64,000 bases of DNA from Ectocarpus siliculosus (Eukaryota; Sar; Phaeophyceae; Ectocarpales; Ectocarpaceae): the NCBI GenBank assembly GCA_000310025.1, contig FN649727.1, forward strand, positions 9,212,355 to 9,276,354, written 5' to 3'. This document shows, piece after piece, positions 56,985-64,000 of the stretch; position 1 is the stretch's first letter, and each line of letters begins with the position of its first letter. The notes under the pieces are model-generated. The model saw only the letters and a list, made by a program, of their open reading frames with translations, was not told where the DNA came from and searched no databases. The position numbers and the translations under genes were made by a program.

Positions 56985-59780
56985 ACGGTGTTTGCGAAGT
57001 TGAAATTTCAGTTTCATCTTGGTCTTTTTGATCCCCCCGAGCGCCGAAGACCGATGGATCTTTAGGATTCAATCTTTTGCTTTCTTTGCGGAATTGCTCC
57101 CAAAGACCGCAGGAAAGCTTGAATTCAGTCTTGCTCATTTTGGTCTTTGAAGGAACAATTTTTGATTGGCCTACACACCCCGAGATACTCCCGACGTCCT
57201 CCCGACACCGCTGCCCAAACACACACACCTTGGCCGCCGTAGACGACACCATGGCGAACCAACTACAAACAGCAGCAGTGCCGCCAGACCACAGACGGTC
57301 AGACAAACGTCGCTGCACCGCACACCCGGTGCGCATTGCATGCTGCCGACATGGTGCAACTTTTGCTTCATCTATATATAATGTTTATTATGCGTGGACA
57401 GAAGCATGCCGCTCTACATGCATGCTCATAATAAGTAACACATCAAGCCGCGGCGTGAGGAGGGTGAGGCGGTGAGGCGGGCGGCATAGATCTCAGGAGT
57501 GCGGCACAGGTGGTGGAGGCGGAGGTGATGGAGATGGGGATGCTTCAAGCGGCGTGGGGGCGTGAGGAGCTGCAGCGCGTGCGTCCTGTGGACCGTGCTG
57601 TGGTGATTTGTTTGACAGGAAACGATCGACTCCGTCGACGACTGACTGCGATATGTATCACAACTTGTTCGCGTGCTGTAGGGGTACGTACGTACACACA
57701 TGCATGCCTTCACTTTTTGCGGCGCTACGCTTCCCATGCACTCCCGGTAACTGAACTGGGCCAACCGCCTGTTCATGAATTAGTACGTTGCTCCATCATC
57801 AGTATTCTCCATGACTGGGGGTGAGGGTGATAGTGGAGTATGTAGTAGTAGCCTTGTTGGGGTGAAAGCGGAAGCTCGGAAAGAAATATGTTTGTTTGGT
57901 GTTCCGAGTCGGCTCAACCATCTGTCTGCCGCCGCCGGCAAAGGGGCTCCGTCGTATTGAACGCAACGTTCTAGGAAATTTCCGTATGTTCAAGACTGAA
58001 ATATTGCGCTCCGGTCTTCGCAAGCTATTACGGTGTTTGCGAAGATCGAATTTCTATTTGGTCTTGGTCTTTCGTATTTTTTCAACCATTTATGCGATGT
58101 GACGTCACGAAATCGTACCGTTTACCCTTTTTTTCCTGCTCACGTTCCAACATGCTGCACGGAGGAACCTCACGCTTGCTTCGCCCGTCCGTGCAGAGCT
58201 CTGTGCCGAACACAGCATGTAGTAGGTATGTACACGCTACGATGAGCCACCGAGCCACCGGACAGACAGAGATTATGCTATTTGTGCGCTCTATTTTTGC
58301 TAGCTGTAGTAGGCTCGTCTGTTGCGCCAAAAGAATGATGAGGCAACACCCACCACAACAACAACGATTGCTGCTGCTGTAAACACCGTGCATGCTGTCT
58401 GTGTCTCCTTGCGACATTTGTTTGCCGGCGGGCACAGGCCACATCGCACTACTCTCACTCATCATCAGATCACGCAATTGTAGAAGCCGATCGCCACGGA
58501 ACCTTTTGGATTCGCCACCACGTGCGTTTGTTGTGTCGTGAGGTGCTACGCCACAAGGAGCAAGTGCGTGTGTGCAAACGGCGCCGGGCCTCTTTTCACC
58601 CTTCACCTGCCGCATGAGGCCCACGGCGTCTCCGTCACGGGGCGCTCGGCCAACCAGCAACATAACTGTTCCTACAAAGACCAAAATGAGCAAGACTGAT
58701 TCAACTTTTCTGCGGTCTTTGGGGGCAATTAATTGCAAAAAGAAAAAATCCGAATTCCTGAAGATCCGGCGGTCTTCGGCGCTCGGGGCGACTTGCATCG
58801 TATTTTTCAAGTCAAAGTATGGTCTCCATCGAACTTTCAAGACTGAAATCGAAACCAGTCCGCAAACACCCTATTGACGTATTTGCGCATACAACGAAAT
58901 TTGCTATACTGATGCCATGTAATTTCTGTTAAAAATAAAGTCTTTCCACCGTGCGCAAAAAAAAAAAACCTGAAGACGAAGACAGATGATCCGCATTTGG
59001 CCGTGTAATCTCGCCGCGCACATACATACATGCAGCCAGCCGTGGAGTTCGGAGGGGTCAGGAAAGATGTATGTGCACATACATATGCACCTACATTTGA
59101 AAATTGAAGCGATAGTCACACCACGCCCTGTCCTCCGAGATGTCGGCGATGCACAAATCCCTCCCCCTCACTGTCCTGATGAACGTGCGATCTACTCGTA
59201 CTGTCTCCACCTGCAGCGCTCTGAGCGCAGCGCACAACTCGAGCTCTTCCGTTTCGTGCTCATCTTCTTCCTCGCTGCCAACCAACAGCAGGAAGGACAG
59301 CTGCTCACAAGAGGCAAAGCTGCTCATGCATCAGTTCTCCGGGGCTCATGGCGCCGTAGCGGCGTTTAAGGTTGACATCCCGGATCGGCCTCCTCCTGAT
59401 TCTATCCATGACTACTTGTGTATAGGGGCATGGGGCGGGCACTGGCTGCGCGTCTCGTAGCCCGCTGCCGTCTCGTGCCGTCTCGTGCCACAACGGCGCA
59501 GCAAGCGGCCCAAACTGACGTGGACCAACCAGCGCGCGTGGTCGTTCGGGCGGCAAATTTTGCTTGCAAATTTCTCTAAATGGCGAAATCTCAAGACATA
59601 TTTAGGCAGAAGTCGCGTCGGAGGAACTAACTTTAGATACCCCGAACTGGTCGTTACGAGCCAAATTTTGTTCTTCTGCGCAAACACGTCATTTATTTTT
59701 GAAACCAATTTTCAATCTTGGGCCGGAATTCCTTCAAACTTCCAAGACTGAATGGGAGACCATTTCGCAAACACCCTAGT
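56985..59780. mobile_element. Cluster of transposon ends sharing GGTGTTTGCG
   Basis: GGTGTTTGCGAA starts at 56990 and 58031 on the plus strand. Its complement ends at about 58871 (CCGCAAACACC) and 59775 (TTCGCAAACACC). The first arm (56990-57165) and the region 58668-58871 are inverted copies of about 180-200 bp, including TCAGTCTTGCTCATTTTGGT and CCAAAGACCGCAG. The order left, left, right, right suggests one element inserted into another, each non-autonomous. No transposase frame was found. The target duplication is not clear. Confidence 0.65.
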
Positions 59781-60064
59781 GTCATGTGTATGTAGTAGAA
59801 GTACGAAGAGGCGCAACGTCATCTCATGTACCTTCTTTCTTAAGGAATAATTCCAAAAGAACAAACCTACCTGACCTGTATGTAGCAGCGCGGATCGGAT
59901 GTCATATATTATTATTGTTTGTTGCCCCCGCCCCCCTGTGGGCAGAACTGCCCCACCACTTACAGCTGCTGCTGCTGTCATCTAGCGAAAGGAGAAGAAC
60001 GAGCTCGTTCGCAACGACTACAACAGCAGCCTACAGCAGCAGAAGTAGTAGCACACTACAAATC

Positions 60065-63000
60065 ATGGCGGAACCCCAGGCCGAAGGACACAAGGCAGAG
60101 GGGGAGGTCGATGTGGAGGGATACAAGGCAGAGATTCGGAGGACGTTCGCCCTCGTCGAGCCGATATCTGTCCAAGCCGCCGGGATTTTCTACCCAACGC
60201 TTTGGGAGGTGGACACGTCGACGAAGGTATGTACTATGTGCATGCACGTGTCTCTGGCGCCAGCGTGCATGACTTTTCGAGAGTAAAACGAGAGTGAAGT
60301 GTTGATTTGCCTAGCGCCTCAGAGAAGCACGCGTTGTTGCAAACGCTGGCGTGTCACTCGTTGTTCGGCAGTCGACTGCAGCTCGAACAGCTAGAAGACT
60401 AGACTATATGCGTAGTAGAGAGACTACTTGCTGAAAGCAAAGAGTTTGTGCATGCGCATGTTCCTCCCTATGTACGTGCTCATCTCTCCATGGTTGGTTT
60501 GTGATCACGGAAGGCGCGTCAGTGGGATGGACCAGTACAGACATCATTATTAGACGGTAGGACTTGGGTAGGAGACCGTGAAGACAACAACAATCTTGTT
60601 GAGTGTCCTCGGCAGAGTGGAAACTGTTGAGATGACAGCGGTTCTGTACACAAACTACTGCCGCTGTAGGACCGTCACTAAACACTTCGAGATTATGGAG
60701 ATAGATGTGGGCGTTGGGGATGGAACAGCTACACGCAGACTATTTGGGACTGCTTGCTGTTGTAGCTGGTGTTTGCGGGTTGATGGGAAACGGAAAACTC
60801 CGGCTCGGAGGGCAATGGGCGCGATCAGCGACTTGCAGTGTATTGAGATGAACAGCTTCGTCTGTCGTCTTACAAGCAGTAGTGATCGTACGTGAACCCG
60901 CCGGTGCCTATGCATACATACATAAATACATACTGTAGTTCGCACGTTCATGCTGCTTTGCGTCCAGGCCAAGGGATGTAAGGTTGGTAGGAGTTTTACT
61001 ACACTACTAACCGTTTCTTCTCTCGATTTGTGAGTAGACCGACTGATTGATCATGTCGCCAAGTCGACTGATTTCAAAGAAACAGCAAGCAGTGCACCAG
61101 AAAATGCACGAGAGACACACAAGACCATTCGGAAGGCACGGGACAAACAGAGTCGTTGATTGTCTCACTGGGCGGCGGTAGAGGCTGCTCAAAACTACAT
61201 CACCTCCACAAGCCCCCTCTGAAATCAAGATAATTTCACACCAGACCGCTGTAGATTCAAGTCGGAAGAGCCAAAACGGCAAGGCGCTCATAAGGTCAGT
61301 TTAGCATTCGAACTGCACCTAAGTACTGTCATCAGTAGAGGATACCATGAAGAGGCGTCGTGTGTGCTGGAACATTCCCGTTTGCTTCTCGGGTGGTGAT
61401 ACCGAGGATCGTACAGCAGTACAGAACGCGCCACCACAAAAGAACAGCTTATTGTTTTGCGCGAGGCTCTACCCTTATTGGTTGCCTCAAACTGTAGAGC
61501 TGGTATCTACCTATCTAGGATAAACGGGGTTCTTGTACTTATTTGTACGCCGAATGCCCCATGCAGAGGACACAGAGAGGCAACAGGTCTTTCTGGGTGG
61601 GTTTCAACGTGACGCTAAGAGTAAAAAAATAGCGTGACTAGACTAAGTAATCAACACCAGCGGTAAAATCGGTCAACGCCCCCCCTCCCTCGATTCAAGT
61701 AAGTGTGAATACGGCCATACGGCCGGCCCCGAGTGCGAAGACCGGGTTCGTGATGTCCTGTGTGTACCGCACAGCAGAAGAACCGAATAACAATACTTCC
61801 ACACAACGCACACAACGCCGCGGGGTTGGATCCTTGGGTGAAGTCTGTTGTTCCTGGCTCTCGGAGACACCGAAAATAAACGCCCCATGTGTGGTCAATA
61901 GATTACACCAGCGTGAAGGTACTTCACGCACACCGCGTTGAAAGGCAGGAACCAAGCACCCACGAAACACGGGCGACGACAAGACGAGTGCATTCATTCA
62001 TCATCCGTGCATGCAGAACCTTTGTTTGTGTGGGGTTCGGGATGGATGGATGGACGGAAGTGAGTGGTGAAACTTGACAACAAGGTGTTGGTGGCGGTGA
62101 TGGTGGTGGCGACAAAAAGTCCGCAGTTAATTGGGCAAAAGAACAGACGTCAGCTGGTTGACGCACACGCGCTTAAATGGTGCAAGACCTTGATAAGAGT
62201 GTGGAGCACGAGGTCCTCAAAACGGAATTCACGAGGGCGCCCGCCGTGATCCTGGACAAACTACTTGCGGCACGAGGACCATGCCAGCCACGTCCGAATC
62301 ACGAGATTCCGAGTAAAAGGGGGTGTCATCAACAGGCAGGCATGTTTAACGTGATGGGGAAAAAGACGAGGAGGTCGGTGTCGTCGCGAATGAATGTAGT
62401 CCGGCACAGCTTGGAAAAATGCCGGCGGCTGCGTCCGTTCCCCGAAGCCCCCGCAAGCGTCACCGAAAACAATGTGGGAGACGCCGAGCCACCCGGACCA
62501 GCTGGGTCCACCTTTGCATGAAGGTCCCGTCATGCAGGAGGCTGCCCTCGTCACCACTTGACTGGATTCCTTCTCCGACGTCTTCACACTATTCTGGCAA
62601 ATAATTCATCACCACCGTCGTCGTGATTCTGAGTTTTAGCGTTGTGTGTGTGTGTTTATATACTTCGAAGTATGTTTTATGTTTTTTTGTTGTGTGTTCA
62701 AAATATCGCCAGCGTGCACGAGATATATGGGGCGGCGGTTAGTCGCGTCGAGCTCTTTTCGGCTTTTTGATCGTTCGAGCCCCCGAGTCATTGGTTTTAC
62801 TTCCGTCTTGACTCCAACGTTTCCGTGTGCGAATTGGTTGGACCGGCTCGATGGGAACCGTTCCTCCACGTGTTCGTGTGCTTATCATCCTTTTTGGCCA
62901 TTGAAGTTGTACAAGTTTTGCTTGGTTTTCCTCCATGTACGTCGCGTCTATCGTTTCGACGGCCGTATCAGGTAGGAAATGTTTGCTCTTGCGTAGGTTC

Positions 63001-63768
63001 TTGTCGCTGGTCTTGGACGTTGTCGGCCCTTTTGATAACTCGACCTATCTATACAGCAGTAGTCAGTCGTACCTTCCTTGATCAGCGAATTCAGCTCTAT
63101 TACCCTGCGGTCGAGTAATTTACCCGCGATGTTTTTCCCCTTGCTACACAAGTAACCTCCTTCCGCGCCGAAGGAAAGAGACCAGGCTAGCACATGTCCT
63201 CACTATCAGCGTACGGTTCCTGACGATGCTGCTCATGCTCCTGCTCTTTTGGTGTCTCGCGCGTGTGCGGATGATCCGATCGCCGAACAACATGCTGCCG
63301 CACGGAACACAGCCTCTGTTCAAGGACACCGACATGGACAAGCAGGGCGAGAAGCTCATGAAGACCCTGGGCGTGGCCGTGGCGGTGGGTGACTTTTCTC
63401 AACCTAACGTGGGGCTGTTCAAGCCTAGGGTTTGGCCAACATACAATTGATTGCTCGGTAACTACCCCGATGACATGTTGTTGTTGTTGTTGCTGTTGTT
63501 GTTCTGTGATGGGGGTTCCATCGACTCGTCCCCTGTACGGCGCCGGAGGGCCGTTTGGGTGGCGCCGGTTGCATCGGGTTCGTATTAAAAAAATAACGCT
63601 TTAGAGGCCTCTTCTACTTGGCAACGTATCATGGTCATATCCCGATGTCCCTCGCCCCCGTCCTTCCTCGTGAACACGCCTCTCCCTGTCGCCTGCTTTC
63701 AACAACCTCCGCAGATGCTTAACAAGATGGACACCCTTAAACCGATCCTGGAAAACCTGGGGCGTAAG
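60065..63768 (+). CDS. Globin, first three exons (gene runs past window end)
   Basis: Exons 60065-60226, 63313-63384 and 63715-63768, all phase 0, give 96 residues. The N-terminal Glu/Ala-rich stretch is followed by KAEIRRTFALVEPISVQAAG, IFYPTLWEVDTSTK (helices A-C), PLFKDTDMDKQGEKLMKTLG, VAVA (helices C-E) and MLNKMDTLKPILENLGRK (helix F start). The pattern FY-L, PLFK and LPILENLGRK is that of single-domain or flavohaemoglobin-type globins. The proximal His exon would come next and lies beyond the window, so I cannot say whether a reductase domain follows. Expected role is oxygen or nitric oxide binding. Intron 1 is about 3.1 kb. The first ATG in a good frame after a stop-rich upstream region was chosen. 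Confidence 0.88.
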
Positions 63769-63860
63769 GTAATAATAAATAGGCCAGGCATCGGGCATCG
63801 TGCTAGATGAGCTTGGGGCGTAAGATAGCAATAAATCAAATAGGCCTGGCATCATGCTAG
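63757..63860 (+). repeat. Tandem duplication spanning the exon 3 splice donor of the globin gene
   Basis: CTTGGGGCGTAAG-type sequence followed by AATAAAT, TAGGCC, GGCAT and TGCTAG occurs at 63757-63806 and again at 63812-63860. The first copy carries the real donor (GTAAG|GTAATA). In the second the donor G-T has changed to A-T. Confidence 0.75.
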
Positions 63861-64000
63861 AAAGACTGGTGGCAGACAACAGACGGGATGTGGCTTCAAT
63901 ATAGAGAATACTGAGGCCCGTGTCTACCCTGTGTCCCATATTGCATTATGCCATTCATCAATCAACACGCAGCTTGAATTCACGCAAGAGAAGCCAGGTC

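Noticed and set aside
58082-58840. 252-codon minus-strand frame
   Set aside because: It spans the inner transposon of the nested cluster and includes its inverted-repeat arm; no recognisable protein domain.

Overview
This is a nuclear genome window from a eukaryote with long, frequent introns (roughly 0.2-3 kb), GT-AG splicing, (CAG)n and (AAC)n microsatellites, tRNA-derived SINEs and many non-autonomous DNA transposons. A plastid fibrillin (PAP) gene begins with a signal peptide followed by an F-containing motif. That bipartite pre-sequence is typical of algae with secondary plastids, so I infer a photosynthetic stramenopile, most likely a brown alga related to Ectocarpus. This is inference; no database was consulted. 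Exon models were built by hand from open frames, GT/AG sites and matching intron phase, and every finished multi-exon model sums to a whole number of codons.

Layout. 0.7-4.6 kb: a two-CBS-domain protein (-). 5.4-6.5 kb: a SPRY-domain protein (+) cut by a 100-N gap. 9.7-11.5 kb: exons of an unrecognised gene (-). 13.2-13.9 kb: a J-domain protein (+). 14-22.9 kb: gene-poor, with a tandemly duplicated 1.2-1.6 kb unit, a 46-66 bp tandem repeat and a poly-C/poly-G dispersed repeat at a second gap. 22.9-29.7 kb: a membrane-anchored protein kinase (-), five exons. 29.9-33.7 kb: a JmjC hydroxylase-like protein (+), eight exons. 34.0-35.0 kb: a Cys-type glutathione S-transferase (-). 35.5-38.7 kb: a secreted protein of unknown family (+) whose last exon is tandemly duplicated. 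40.3-42.9 kb: mitochondrial ribosomal protein mL43 (+). 44.0-49.8 kb: a pseudophosphatase (catalytic Cys replaced by Ser) with a very long disordered tail (-). 50.3-55.4 kb: a plastid fibrillin with a C-terminal membrane helix (+). 57-59.8 kb: nested transposon ends. 60.1-63.8 kb: the first three exons of a globin (+), which runs off the window.

Genes tend to alternate strands, giving head-to-head pairs with short shared 5' regions (kinase/JmjC 214 bp, GST/secreted protein 446 bp, pseudophosphatase/fibrillin 507 bp) and tail-to-tail pairs (JmjC/GST 266 bp). The genes are housekeeping or regulatory and do not form an obvious single pathway.

The most unusual signals are the octamer ACAGCAGT/ACTGCTGT, seen about forty times by eye against about two expected; the duplicated terminal exon; the huge-tailed pseudophosphatase; the kinase with HAD/DLN catalytic motifs behind a single N-terminal membrane helix; a SINE with two tRNA-like A-boxes; and several complete small DNA transposons, two of them with visible target-site duplications inside introns.
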